From Prevotella sp. 885 (lineage in GTDB: Bacteria > Bacteroidota > Bacteroidia > Bacteroidales > Bacteroidaceae), in contig NZ_NOVE01000011.1 in the NCBI RefSeq assembly GCF_002265625.1, positions 1 through 64,000 on the forward strand: a DNA stretch of 64,000 bases, read 5' to 3'. Shown one piece after another: positions 7,460 through 16,637 of this stretch. The translations under genes and the position numbers were made by a program. Under the pieces are notes generated by a model. It was not told the DNA's origin, searched no databases, and worked only from the letters and a program-made list of their open reading frames with translations. Each line of letters opens with the position of its first letter. The stretch's first letter is position 1.

Positions 7460-7771
7460 ATGGAGAAAAATCAAATGATGGATATGCATGTAGAAATGGG
7501 TCCTGACTCAGAAAATGTCATAGACAGCAGTTCGCTCGACCCTCTGTTCGAGGAAGCTGCACGCATAATCGTAACAATGCGGTCGGGCTTTGCCTCGTTG
7601 ATTCAACGGCGCTTGTCTATCGGCTACGGCCGTGCGGTCAGAATTATGGACCAGTTGGAAAAGGCTGGAATCGTGGGCGAGGCACAGGGAAGCAAGCCGC
7701 GAGAAGTGAAAATTCAAGATGAGAACAGCTTGGAGAATCTGCTTGCGGCATTGAATAACCCCAAATCCTAA
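7460..7771 (+). CDS. Stand-alone FtsK gamma (winged-helix) domain protein, 103 residues
   Basis: ATG 7460 gives MEKNQMMDMHVEMG, then a domain from about residue 26 with DPLFEEAARIIVTM, SLIQRRLSIGYGRAVRIMDQ, LEKAGIVGEAQGSKPREVKI and NSLENLL. These are the defining strings of the FtsK gamma domain, which in the full translocase reads polar KOPS sequences and activates XerD at dif. Here there is no motor domain and no membrane part: the protein is only the DNA-binding module with a short acidic leader. It could bind KOPS-like sites as a regulator or adaptor. It sits at the edge of the accessory region, tail to tail with the sulfatase gene, 13 bases apart. Confidence 0.85.
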   Translation: MEKNQMMDMHVEMGPDSENVIDSSSLDPLFEEAARIIVTMRSGFASLIQRRLSIGYGRAVRIMDQLEKAGIVGEAQGSKPREVKIQDENSLENLLAALNNPKS

Positions 7772-7784
7772 TCACCGATATTTC

Positions 7785-9638
7785 CTAATTCTTGATTTCC
7801 AATTCCCCTACCTTATCATACAGCGTCTGCAGAATGGCTTTGCCCTTCTTTACGCGGGCGTCGTCGCCAGCCGCTCCTTCCTTGTAGAACACGTGGTTGG
7901 CGGCGTTGTCGTAGACGCTTACGCCCGTGTGGTCAAGATAGCAGAAGCCGTTTACGAAGGAGTAGAAGGCGAACTCGTTCGTGTAACTCTTGTCCAGCAC
8001 GTTGCGACTGAAGCCGAACTCTCCGTGCGGCAGTCCCAACTGTGCCAGCAGCGTTGCGGCGAGGTCGGTCTGATTGGCGATGCGGTCCACCTCCATCGGT
8101 CCCTTCACGGCTCCACCCGTCCATATCATCGGGATGCGGAAGAAGTGCGGGGCGAAGCGCTCACCCTTCTTCGGGTATGGGATGCCGTGGTCGGGGAGGA
8201 GCACGATGAGCGTATTGTCCCACTGCGGAGACTTCCTGAACTCGTTTATGAACTTTCCTATGCAGTCGTCCGTGAAGGCGAAAGCGTTGAGATGCTTGTC
8301 CTCGAACTTCTTGAACGGCACTTCGAATGGCTCGTGACTGCTCAGCGTCAGGAATGCCGTGAACCACGGCTGTTTCTGTCCCTCACGCTCCTTGAGCATC
8401 GCCAGCAGACGCTTGAAGGTGATATTGTCTGGCACGCCCCACTTGCTGTAGTTGCGGTCGTGCATGGAGAAGTCGTCCTGTGATGTCAGCTTCTGGAAAC
8501 CGCCAGCCATGAGATAGCCGCGCATATTGGTGAAGTTGATGTCGCCGCCGTAGAGGAAGTCGGTCTGATAACCCGCCTTGCCGAGCGACTGCGCAATGTT
8601 TGGCAGCTTACGCGCAATGTTCGGCACCTTCATTATTGAGAGCGTGGGCAGACCCGGATAAGCGCTGTACGTGCATACCGTGCCGCGGTCCGTACGGAAA
8701 CTGTTGGCGTAGAGGTTGGAGAAGAACACGCCCTCGCTGGCAAGACGGTCCAACGACGGCGCCACTCCCTTCACGCCGCCCTGACGTTCTATCATCGTGG
8801 AGCCGAAACTCTCCATGAAGATGAAGAGAATGTTGGGGCGCTTGGTGTTGAGCACGCTCACCGTGGCTGTGTCTGCCGTGGCGTACATTCCCTTCATGAG
8901 GCTGGCACGCTGCTCCTCGGGGAAGAAATCGAACTCGTCCTCATACTTCTCGCCGAACTCCATGCTTGCCAGCAGATTGAACGCCGGATTGATGGCAGAG
9001 AGATTCAGAAACTGGTCGTTGCTGTAGTAAACGCTGCCCACATTGGCTGTAGACACTCTGATGCCGCCACGGATGACGAGAAACAGCAGACCGCCCACCA
9101 ACAATGATCCGACCGTGGCAAGTCCGCGGCGCGTCATTCCCTCTATGGCGTCCAGGCGTCGGGGCGTGATGCGGCGCAGCGTCCAGGTCGTGCCGGCAGT
9201 AAGCAGCAGGATTATCAGTACGCGCAGCAGGATGTATCCCGTCGACACGCTTGCCGCAGCGTTCTTCGGCGAGTCGATATACACAAACACCGCCTTGTCT
9301 AACTTGCTGTCCCAGAACGAGAAGAGCGAGGCGTCAGCAATGAATATCAGCGACACCAACAGCATCATCACGGCATAATAAGGCGTCGTGACCTTCCTCA
9401 ACGGCAGCCCGCGCCACCATACCGACACCAACGTCAGCAGGAACGGCACGATGGTCAGATAGCCCGTGGTGGTGGCGTCCAGCGAAGCGCCGTGCCACAT
9501 CACGTCGATGTAGTCCGAAACGGAGTAGGTCCGTTGGGCGTTGCAGAGGATGAATAATGGTTTCTGGACAAGGAAGTATGTCCACATGATGAGGAAACAA
9601 GACACAATATACTTGAGTCTTTGCAGCATGCTATGCAT
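7785..9638 (-). CDS. LTA synthase family membrane sulfatase-fold protein
   Basis: From ATG 9638 (MHSMLQRLKY) the 617-residue product has five hydrophobic segments in roughly the first 200 residues, then a periplasmic alkaline-phosphatase/sulfatase-fold domain. Visible motifs are NILFIFMESFGS (metal binding), NSFRTDRGT (containing a candidate Thr nucleophile), LSSHEPF and LLPDHGIPYP. This matches the LtaS/MdoB-type phosphotransferases. In Bacteroidetes, members transfer phosphoglycerol or phosphoethanolamine to surface glycans; the substrate here is unknown. The longer open frame to 9785 runs through a terminator and is rejected. No operon partner is evident. Confidence 0.85.
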   Translation of the reverse strand: MHSMLQRLKYIVSCFLIMWTYFLVQKPLFILCNAQRTYSVSDYIDVMWHGASLDATTTGYLTIVPFLLTLVSVWWRGLPLRKVTTPYYAVMMLLVSLIFIADASLFSFWDSKLDKAVFVYIDSPKNAAASVSTGYILLRVLIILLLTAGTTWTLRRITPRRLDAIEGMTRRGLATVGSLLVGGLLFLVIRGGIRVSTANVGSVYYSNDQFLNLSAINPAFNLLASMEFGEKYEDEFDFFPEEQRASLMKGMYATADTATVSVLNTKRPNILFIFMESFGSTMIERQGGVKGVAPSLDRLASEGVFFSNLYANSFRTDRGTVCTYSAYPGLPTLSIMKVPNIARKLPNIAQSLGKAGYQTDFLYGGDINFTNMRGYLMAGGFQKLTSQDDFSMHDRNYSKWGVPDNITFKRLLAMLKEREGQKQPWFTAFLTLSSHEPFEVPFKKFEDKHLNAFAFTDDCIGKFINEFRKSPQWDNTLIVLLPDHGIPYPKKGERFAPHFFRIPMIWTGGAVKGPMEVDRIANQTDLAATLLAQLGLPHGEFGFSRNVLDKSYTNEFAFYSFVNGFCYLDHTGVSVYDNAANHVFYKEGAAGDDARVKKGKAILQTLYDKVGELEIKN

Positions 9639-9770
9639 CTTTTGTGTATATTTAAGTATGTATGAAAAAACTGTGATGTTGTAAATCGTGTGCGAAATTA
9701 CACATTTTTTTTTAGAGACAAAGACAAAACGGAGTGTGATTTTCAGAAATATTAGGTATTGACATAATAA

Positions 9771-9820
9771 AAGAGGGTGGGGCAACTACTGCTATTAAAG
9801 CAGCGTTGTCCCACCCTCTT
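9771..9820 (-). terminator. Rho-independent terminator after the 2,251-residue protein gene
   Basis: AAGAGGGTGGGGCAAC at 9771-9786 pairs with GTTGTCCCACCCTCTT at 9805-9820 (one G-U). Inside is a second stem, CTGCT (9789-9793) with AGCAG (9799-9803). On the minus strand the stem is followed by TTTTATTA. It ends the transcript from the secreted-protein genes just before the sulfatase promoter region. Confidence 0.85.
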
Positions 9821-9860
9821 GCTATTTAGGTAAAGCCTGTGCCGGCTTTACGCGATACGT

Positions 9861-12800
9861 TTACTTGCGCTTGATGTTAAGCTTGAATGTGGCGTTGCCT
9901 ACCTTCACGATGTAGGTGCCGGTGGTTGCCGCAGCAAGGCTTACAGTCTGGCGATAGTCGTCAGTGGCGATGGCGCTTGCGATGAGCTTGCCGTCAGCAG
10001 AAGCCACTGTGATGCGGTCGCCGTTGTGAGCGCCGAGGACGATAAGCTGTCCGTCCTCCACCTTAAGAGTTACGCCGTTCTGACCGTTAACGCCGTCGAT
10101 GCCAGTGGCAATGATGGTAACCTTGTCAGAGAACTTCTCACCAGCTACCGAGTAGACAGCCGATACCTGATAAGTGAGATACTTGTCAGAGAAAGCCTTC
10201 GTGTCTGTGAAGACAGTGTCGGTGGTCAGCTCGTCGTTCAGACACTCGCCGTTGCGATATACGTTGTATCCCTCAAAGACGTTCTTGTCAGACGAAGCCT
10301 CGCCCTTGGTGTCCACAGCCTTGAATGTCATGTCAGCGTCAGCCATGCGCTTGGGCTGGAATGCCGGAAGCTTCTTGGCTGCCTTCTTCTCTGTGCCGGG
10401 AAGGACATTAGAGTAGGGGCTGAGTCCGATAGAGATGTTCCAGTTGGCGTCTACCTCAGAACCCGAATCCTCCATTGTCTGCCATGTGATACCGTCAGAA
10501 GAGTAGAGGTCGCCACGTCCGCTGCGTGCCGGACCACGGTCGTATCCGAGAGGAACAGTGATTTCGTTCTGCTCGATGTATACTGCCACGCGGAGGTTCT
10601 TGCCTTCGTCAATCTTAAGCGGCTCCTCAAGGTGGATGGTGTTGAATGAGTACTGCTTCAGATTCGGAACGAACTGCTGGCGCACGAGGGTGTTGTTCTC
10701 ATAGACGAGGAGGAAGAGGGCCTCAGGAATCTGATTGATGTATACCTCTACATCGCTCAGAGCGAGATTGCCATATCCCTTCAGGTCAGAAGCAAACCAG
10801 CATGCGCCTGCAAAGAACGCGCCACCATTGGTCAGACCACCTGCCTTATAGTTGTAGCCGTCGTGCCAACGCAGATAGATGGGTTCGCCAAGAGCCGGGA
10901 ACTGCCATGAGAGGCGGTTGCCTTCAGCCTGCTGTGCAACGCGGAGGTTGGTAGGAGCAAGCGAACCGTTGTCGTAATAGAGGTCGATGCTTACCGGTGC
11001 CGACTTCTCGCTGACTGCGGATGTCTTGGTAACAAGCTCGAACTCGTAGCTATACTTGCCTGCGAGCAAGTTGCGGTCAACGTAAGAGATGTCGTTTACG
11101 GGATTTGCGTTAATCTTCTCGCCGTTGCGATAGATGTTGAATCCGTAAAGATTGCTCTTCGGCTTGGCGGTGTAAAGAGCCACGCCGTCAACGTACTGCT
11201 TAGGCTGTGATGCGTCCTTTGCCAGAGCCACATATTCTGTTCCCTCAGGAAGCTCGCAGAGGATGTCCTGCCAAGACTCAGAGGTCTTATATGACTGGAG
11301 GAAGATGAAGTTGGCGCGGTGTGTGCCACCAGTTGAATAGTAGACACTGATTGTGCCCTCGCCGTCGTGGTCGTCAGCGTTGCGGGCTGCGAGGCGCATG
11401 TAACGCATACCCTCTGCAGGGATAACGCCGAATGCGCTGTTCTGAGCGTCAACGGTTATTGACTTGCTGCCGTCGAATGCTTCGTCGTTGCCTACGGTCC
11501 ATCCTGACTTATAGCTCTCGCCGTTCACACCATAAACCTCTTCGCCGATGTTGTTGGCCTCGAAGTTCTCCTTGCTTGCTGCGTTCTGATACATGTCAGG
11601 GTCAGCGAAGGTGAGGAGCACGTTGTAGCCGTAAGACGATTGCTTGGCGTTGGTGTTGACAGGAGTCTTGGCTGTGCCGGTGCTGATGATGTCAACTGTT
11701 GATACAGCAGACATGTCAGATGTCTCGCCATTGATGTAGACGGTCTGTACAGCATAGTCATACTCGCCTTCCTTAGTCTCTGTCTCTTCAAAGTAGCGGC
11801 GTGTGAGCAGTTCAGCGTTGCGCTTCTCTCCGTTGCGGTAAACGTTGTAACCAGCCACTGTGGTCAAGCCACCGAGGTCGAGGATTACGAACTGTACCGG
11901 TTCGCCCTGACGCTGCAATGAAAGGAGCATGTAGGTGATGCCGTCCTTGCCCGTGAATGAAGACATACCGCCAGCCGATACTGCTGCGATGTTGTCTATC
12001 TCGACATACTTGCCGAGGTCGATAGATCCGACGCGATTGTTCTCCTCGTCATAGATGCCTACGGTGTACTTGTTGGCGTCGTTGCCCTGCTCGAAAGCAT
12101 ACAGCTTGCCGTTGTAGTAGGCTGTACCTGAAGCTCCCTTCAGAATCGGACCGGTGCCAATCTTGCTACCGTTCTTCGTTACGTAGATTGAAGTCTGCCA
12201 GTCGCCGACCTCGAAGCCACCCTTACCGTCGTCCAATGATGGTATGTAAGCCATGTGACGAGAGTATTCTGAGATGGCGATGTCCTCCATGTTCTCCATC
12301 GTAGCGGGATCCACACGGTGGATGTTGGTGGTGTTGTCAGCTACGTACAGCCACTTGCCGTCGTATGCCATGTTACGTATTCCCTTGAGGCCGTCCACCT
12401 TGTATGTGCCGAGCTTGTTGCCGTCGAAGTCGTACTTCTCGATGCGTCCGTCCTCGTTGTATACAGAGGTGTAGACGTATGTTCCGTCAGTAACGACAGC
12501 CATGCCCGACTTCGGACCGAAGAACGAGCGTACATACTCTGGGCATCCCTCTTCTGTGGTAACGGGACGCTTTGTGATGTCAGCCTTTATCACCTGCGGC
12601 TCCTTGGTCGGATTGTCCCAACGGAGTGAGATGTTGCGGTTGCGCTCTACGTCAGCATAAACAGCGTTAGGAGCTGTCTTGTCCTTAATCTCGTATGCCT
12701 CTACGTTTACGGGCTTGCTCTCTGCCGACTCGCCGTTGTTCTTGTAGACGGATGTGACGGTGTAAGCGAATGTGCCAGTTGCGGAGAGCACGTCGTTGTA

Positions 12801-15800
12801 GCTCTGTGATGTGATGAGGCTGCTGTTTACCTTCACGCCGTTGCGATATACGTTATAGCCCATCGGCTTCTCTTCCGTGATGTCGGTAGGAGTGAGGTCT
12901 ACGTTGATGTTGAAGTTGCCTTCAATGCCTGAGATGGCTGCTGAGAACCACTTCTCGCCGTCGGTGGAGAGGAGGTCACCCTTGTTGAACACTGCCTTGC
13001 TGTCGTCGATGCCAAGCGGCTGAACTCCAGCGTCGCTCTTGATCTCGAATCCGAACATATATTCGTGACCCGGCAGGATGCGGATGTCCTCTTCCACTGG
13101 GATAGCGGTCAGAGATCCGTCAAACTTGAAGTCGCCCTTATACTGCTTCTTGTAGATTTGCTCGCCGTCCTTCTGGATGAAGAGTGCGATGTACTGCACC
13201 GGATTGACGAGCTGAACAGAGACAGAAGAGATGCGCTTACCGCGGTAAGCGGCGATGTCGTAAGCGTCCCACTTCACACCTGCGTAGAAGATGCCGCCGT
13301 CTGTCATGCCGATGTCGTCAGCATGCTTGCCGTTAGCCCAAGTCATTGTGGCGGGCTGGTTAGCTCCGAAGAGCGGCGACTCCCATGTAAGGCTCACGTT
13401 CTTGTTGCCGTTGATGCTTGCTGCCACGCCTACCGGCGGATAATACTGTGCGCCGTTCTTGACGAGCACCTTAACAGAATCGCTCTTTGCCGACTCCTTG
13501 CCGCCGTACACGGCTGTCACCTTATAAGTGTATTCACCGTAGACGAGAGACTGGTCAGTGAATGTCATGCCGTTAACGGGAGAAGCGTTCACCTTGCGGT
13601 CGTTGCGATATACGTTGTAGCTGTCTGCCTTGGCAGAACCATTGCCTTTCTGCCATGAGATGATGGCGCAAGCGTCGCCAGCCTCTGCCTTTACGCTCTG
13701 CGGTCTCGGGCAAGCAGCCTCGCCGGTGACGTTGAGCTTGAAGCTAACGGTCTGGTCGCCGATCTCGGGATTAGCCATGAGAACAGCCTCAGTAGAGTGG
13801 TTGCTGCCAGCTACATCCTCAAGGGCGTTGAAGCTTACGTTGATGTCCTGCGAAGCACCTGGAGCGAGCTTGCCGTGACGCGGCGAGAAGTCGAGCCACT
13901 TGTCTGTCTCGCAAAGAGTGTAGCGGAAGAAGAGGTTAGGCATCTGGTTGAGCGATCCCAAAAGGGTGAGCTTGCCAGGTGTGATGTCTGTAGAGGCGAA
14001 GATGCCGCAGACATAGTTCTGACCGGTGTTCTGGCTGCCGAGCACGTATCCCGGAGCGTCGGTAAGCGAGTGCTTGACGTCTGTAAGGGCACGCTTGGCA
14101 GTACTGAACTGGCGGATGAGCACCTTGTCAATCTGCTCTGACGATTCTGCCGTCATGTCTGACAACCAGAGGTAAGGACCGCCGGGCGATACGTTGTCGT
14201 AAGCCGAGCCGTAGATAGATACGCTCACGTCAGTGCTGATGTTGCTGAAACGTGAGAGAACCTTACCGTTCATGTCGATGAATCCGATGGTGGTGAAGCT
14301 TCCTACCCAGAATCCCTTGCGGTCAGGGTCGTAGCTACAGTGTGTGATTTTGAGGTCAGGCTGATCCTTGACGGTTATGATTCGCACGATGCGACGGTTG
14401 TCGAAGTCGAGCTGGAAGAGACGGTTCGACCAGTCGCTGCCGTAGAAGTAGCGTCCGTCGTAAGTGATGTCGTAGAGCTTGTAGTACATCTCGGGGATGC
14501 TGAACTGCTCGATGAAGCGACCGTCCTTGTCGTACTTCCAGAACTTGCCAAGCTCGATGGATGATGTAGAGTAATAGAACTCGCCGTCGAAACCGATAGA
14601 CTGCTGCAAGTCGCCGGATGCTGTGAACGATGGCTGCTTCTCCCAACGGTTGGTGTCGTCGCCAGACTGCTTGGCGGGCTTGGCTGCCAAGTGCCAGATG
14701 AGTTCGCCGTCACCGTTATTGGTCATGCGCAATGTCTTGACAAGGCTCGATTCTGCGTTGATGTCAGCGACTACTTCCTTAGCTGAAAGGTCGGCTACCG
14801 GCTTGGTCATAGTGACGTTGATGCGGTTGCTGGCACCGTTCTTAATCTGGAACTTACCTTTATATATATTATATCCGTCCTTCTTAGCCACTACCTCGTA
14901 CTCGCCTTCCTCTATCTTGTCGAAGGCAATGTGTCCGGCAGCGTCAGTCATGGTGTTGATGACAGCGCCGTGATCAGCTGTGAGCGTAACGTCGCAATCT
15001 GCAATGTTGCCTGTAGAAGCTGACTTGACGTCAAGCTGTGCCGATGTCCATACCGGTGTCCAGATCTTCACGTCGTCCACATACCAGTAGTTAATCCACT
15101 TGGCGTACTTACCGTGAGCGCGGAATCTGACGCGGAAGAGGTCAGAAGAAAGAAGGTTGGCGAGCGGATACTGGAATGTTGTCCACTCGAAACCGCCGTT
15201 CTCATTGTCGAATGTCTTAATCTCCTTCCAAGTATTGCCACCGTCCGACGATACCTCTGCAGAGAGATAGTCGACGTTGGTCTGCTCGCTGTTGCGCAGC
15301 TTCAGGTTGAAGCGCAGCCATGTGTTGGAACGGTCTGCTGTGTGGAGCTCACGTGTCATGAGCGCCTGGTCATAGTTCTGGAGTGTGGACCAGCTGTATG
15401 TAGCAGACGGGTCGATGAGTCCGTACTCATAATAGTCGATAGACCATTTTGACTCAGTGCTTCCGTCCTGCTGCGTCTTCGACCACTTTTCCTCATGGAG
15501 GGTCCAGTCGTCGAAGTCGTCGAAGAAAGGCAACATACGTGTGTCAGGCACGTTGACGTTGAGAGCCACGCTCTGCTCTGACACCGAACCGTCCTTCTTG
15601 ACAGCCGCTACAGTGTACTGATAGTCGCCGTAGTCAGGCACCTCGTCAGTGTAGCTGACGCTTTCCACGGGCTGTGAGTTGAGCTTCTCGCCGTTGCGAT
15701 AGACATTGAATCCCACTACGGGGTTCTTTGCTGCGGCGCGTGCCATGTTGGCAGACTCGGGTCTTACCTTGTTTGTGCCTACGAAGATGTCGTCAATAAG

Positions 15801-16616
15801 CAGCATGAAGGCGTCGTCCGAAACGCAGTTGATGGTCACGTAACGTGCATCCTTGGGGATGTCGTAAGCCACGAGAGTCCATTCGTCAGGCAACTCTACG
15901 TAGGGCGATTCGTTGACGAAGGTGAAGTCTGACGGCTGTGTACCGGTTGTGGAGTAGCCCACACGGATTCGCTCAGCATTATAGTTCTCGCCTGTCTTGT
16001 AGCTGCGAGCCCAGAAGCTGATCTGGAAATCAGCGTCAAAGTTGAGTCGTGGTGAGATGATGTAGTCGTTGTTCTGCGCGTCTACAGCACAGAAATCGAC
16101 GAGCATCTTCTGTCCAGAGTGGGGCTTGTAGTTAGGATTGTCGTTTACGGCAGGAACTGTCTGCCACGGGTTCATCACGACGTAAGCCATCTTCTGTCCC
16201 TGTGTGGGGAACGTACAGGCCTGCCATGTATAGGTAGGCTTGTTGTCGGCGTCGATGTATGTCCATCCGATGCTTCCAGGAGAGTTGATGGCGAAGTCGT
16301 TATGTCCCTCGAAGTCCTCTAAGAAGCCGTCCACAGGCTCCGGTGAAGTCCATGCCAAGCTTACTGTATGTTCGTTTACGCCAGTGAGACGGAGATTGCA
16401 TGGTGCTCCGTTAGCGTCCTGCGCAAGAGCCTGCATCGGTGTGGCAGACTTGACGTGCAGCGCTTTCTCCATCAGTTTCTGCGATGGTCTGACTTTCTCG
16501 CTTTCATCGTTCTTAGCACCGATCCCGCTCTTGAAGCTTCCCACGGAAGCCCAAGCCAGCGAGACTGCTGTCGCTGCCAGTAACAATGATGTGATTTTAT
16601 TTGGTTTCATATTCAA
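9861..16616 (-). CDS. Giant secreted multidomain protein with FN3 modules and a type IX sorting domain
   Basis: This 2,251-residue product starts with a signal peptide (MNMKPNKITSLLLAATAVSL). Near residues 90-285 and 360-535 are cleaved-adhesin/choice-of-anchor-J-like modules (FLEDFEGHNDF..., LLIDDIFVG; FFDDFDDW..., WYVDDVKIW). A carboxypeptidase-regulatory-like domain follows (DVTLTADHGAVINTMTD...). Six fibronectin-III-like units share the signature YNVYRNGEK followed by Y-x-D. Two stretches look like beta-propeller blades (DGRYFYGSDWSNRLFQLD; DGKWLYVADNT). The last about 70 residues form a type A sorting domain ending GTYIVKVGNATFKLNIKRK. It is probably exported and attached to the cell surface. 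Its start is 21 bases after the stop of the M6 protease gene, so they should share a transcript. It may bind host or dietary glycoproteins; the ligand is unknown. Confidence 0.85.
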   Translation of the reverse strand: MNMKPNKITSLLLAATAVSLAWASVGSFKSGIGAKNDESEKVRPSQKLMEKALHVKSATPMQALAQDANGAPCNLRLTGVNEHTVSLAWTSPEPVDGFLEDFEGHNDFAINSPGSIGWTYIDADNKPTYTWQACTFPTQGQKMAYVVMNPWQTVPAVNDNPNYKPHSGQKMLVDFCAVDAQNNDYIISPRLNFDADFQISFWARSYKTGENYNAERIRVGYSTTGTQPSDFTFVNESPYVELPDEWTLVAYDIPKDARYVTINCVSDDAFMLLIDDIFVGTNKVRPESANMARAAAKNPVVGFNVYRNGEKLNSQPVESVSYTDEVPDYGDYQYTVAAVKKDGSVSEQSVALNVNVPDTRMLPFFDDFDDWTLHEEKWSKTQQDGSTESKWSIDYYEYGLIDPSATYSWSTLQNYDQALMTRELHTADRSNTWLRFNLKLRNSEQTNVDYLSAEVSSDGGNTWKEIKTFDNENGGFEWTTFQYPLANLLSSDLFRVRFRAHGKYAKWINYWYVDDVKIWTPVWTSAQLDVKSASTGNIADCDVTLTADHGAVINTMTDAAGHIAFDKIEEGEYEVVAKKDGYNIYKGKFQIKNGASNRINVTMTKPVADLSAKEVVADINAESSLVKTLRMTNNGDGELIWHLAAKPAKQSGDDTNRWEKQPSFTASGDLQQSIGFDGEFYYSTSSIELGKFWKYDKDGRFIEQFSIPEMYYKLYDITYDGRYFYGSDWSNRLFQLDFDNRRIVRIITVKDQPDLKITHCSYDPDRKGFWVGSFTTIGFIDMNGKVLSRFSNISTDVSVSIYGSAYDNVSPGGPYLWLSDMTAESSEQIDKVLIRQFSTAKRALTDVKHSLTDAPGYVLGSQNTGQNYVCGIFASTDITPGKLTLLGSLNQMPNLFFRYTLCETDKWLDFSPRHGKLAPGASQDINVSFNALEDVAGSNHSTEAVLMANPEIGDQTVSFKLNVTGEAACPRPQSVKAEAGDACAIISWQKGNGSAKADSYNVYRNDRKVNASPVNGMTFTDQSLVYGEYTYKVTAVYGGKESAKSDSVKVLVKNGAQYYPPVGVAASINGNKNVSLTWESPLFGANQPATMTWANGKHADDIGMTDGGIFYAGVKWDAYDIAAYRGKRISSVSVQLVNPVQYIALFIQKDGEQIYKKQYKGDFKFDGSLTAIPVEEDIRILPGHEYMFGFEIKSDAGVQPLGIDDSKAVFNKGDLLSTDGEKWFSAAISGIEGNFNINVDLTPTDITEEKPMGYNVYRNGVKVNSSLITSQSYNDVLSATGTFAYTVTSVYKNNGESAESKPVNVEAYEIKDKTAPNAVYADVERNRNISLRWDNPTKEPQVIKADITKRPVTTEEGCPEYVRSFFGPKSGMAVVTDGTYVYTSVYNEDGRIEKYDFDGNKLGTYKVDGLKGIRNMAYDGKWLYVADNTTNIHRVDPATMENMEDIAISEYSRHMAYIPSLDDGKGGFEVGDWQTSIYVTKNGSKIGTGPILKGASGTAYYNGKLYAFEQGNDANKYTVGIYDEENNRVGSIDLGKYVEIDNIAAVSAGGMSSFTGKDGITYMLLSLQRQGEPVQFVILDLGGLTTVAGYNVYRNGEKRNAELLTRRYFEETETKEGEYDYAVQTVYINGETSDMSAVSTVDIISTGTAKTPVNTNAKQSSYGYNVLLTFADPDMYQNAASKENFEANNIGEEVYGVNGESYKSGWTVGNDEAFDGSKSITVDAQNSAFGVIPAEGMRYMRLAARNADDHDGEGTISVYYSTGGTHRANFIFLQSYKTSESWQDILCELPEGTEYVALAKDASQPKQYVDGVALYTAKPKSNLYGFNIYRNGEKINANPVNDISYVDRNLLAGKYSYEFELVTKTSAVSEKSAPVSIDLYYDNGSLAPTNLRVAQQAEGNRLSWQFPALGEPIYLRWHDGYNYKAGGLTNGGAFFAGACWFASDLKGYGNLALSDVEVYINQIPEALFLLVYENNTLVRQQFVPNLKQYSFNTIHLEEPLKIDEGKNLRVAVYIEQNEITVPLGYDRGPARSGRGDLYSSDGITWQTMEDSGSEVDANWNISIGLSPYSNVLPGTEKKAAKKLPAFQPKRMADADMTFKAVDTKGEASSDKNVFEGYNVYRNGECLNDELTTDTVFTDTKAFSDKYLTYQVSAVYSVAGEKFSDKVTIIATGIDGVNGQNGVTLKVEDGQLIVLGAHNGDRITVASADGKLIASAIATDDYRQTVSLAAATTGTYIVKVGNATFKLNIKRK

Positions 16617-16637
16617 TATTGCTGGTTAAGGTTTCAC

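Noticed and set aside
1..7780. An integrated phage or conjugative element in the accessory region
   Set aside because: No integrase, relaxase, transposase, capsid or attachment duplicates were recognised; the region is only called accessory from gene content and composition.
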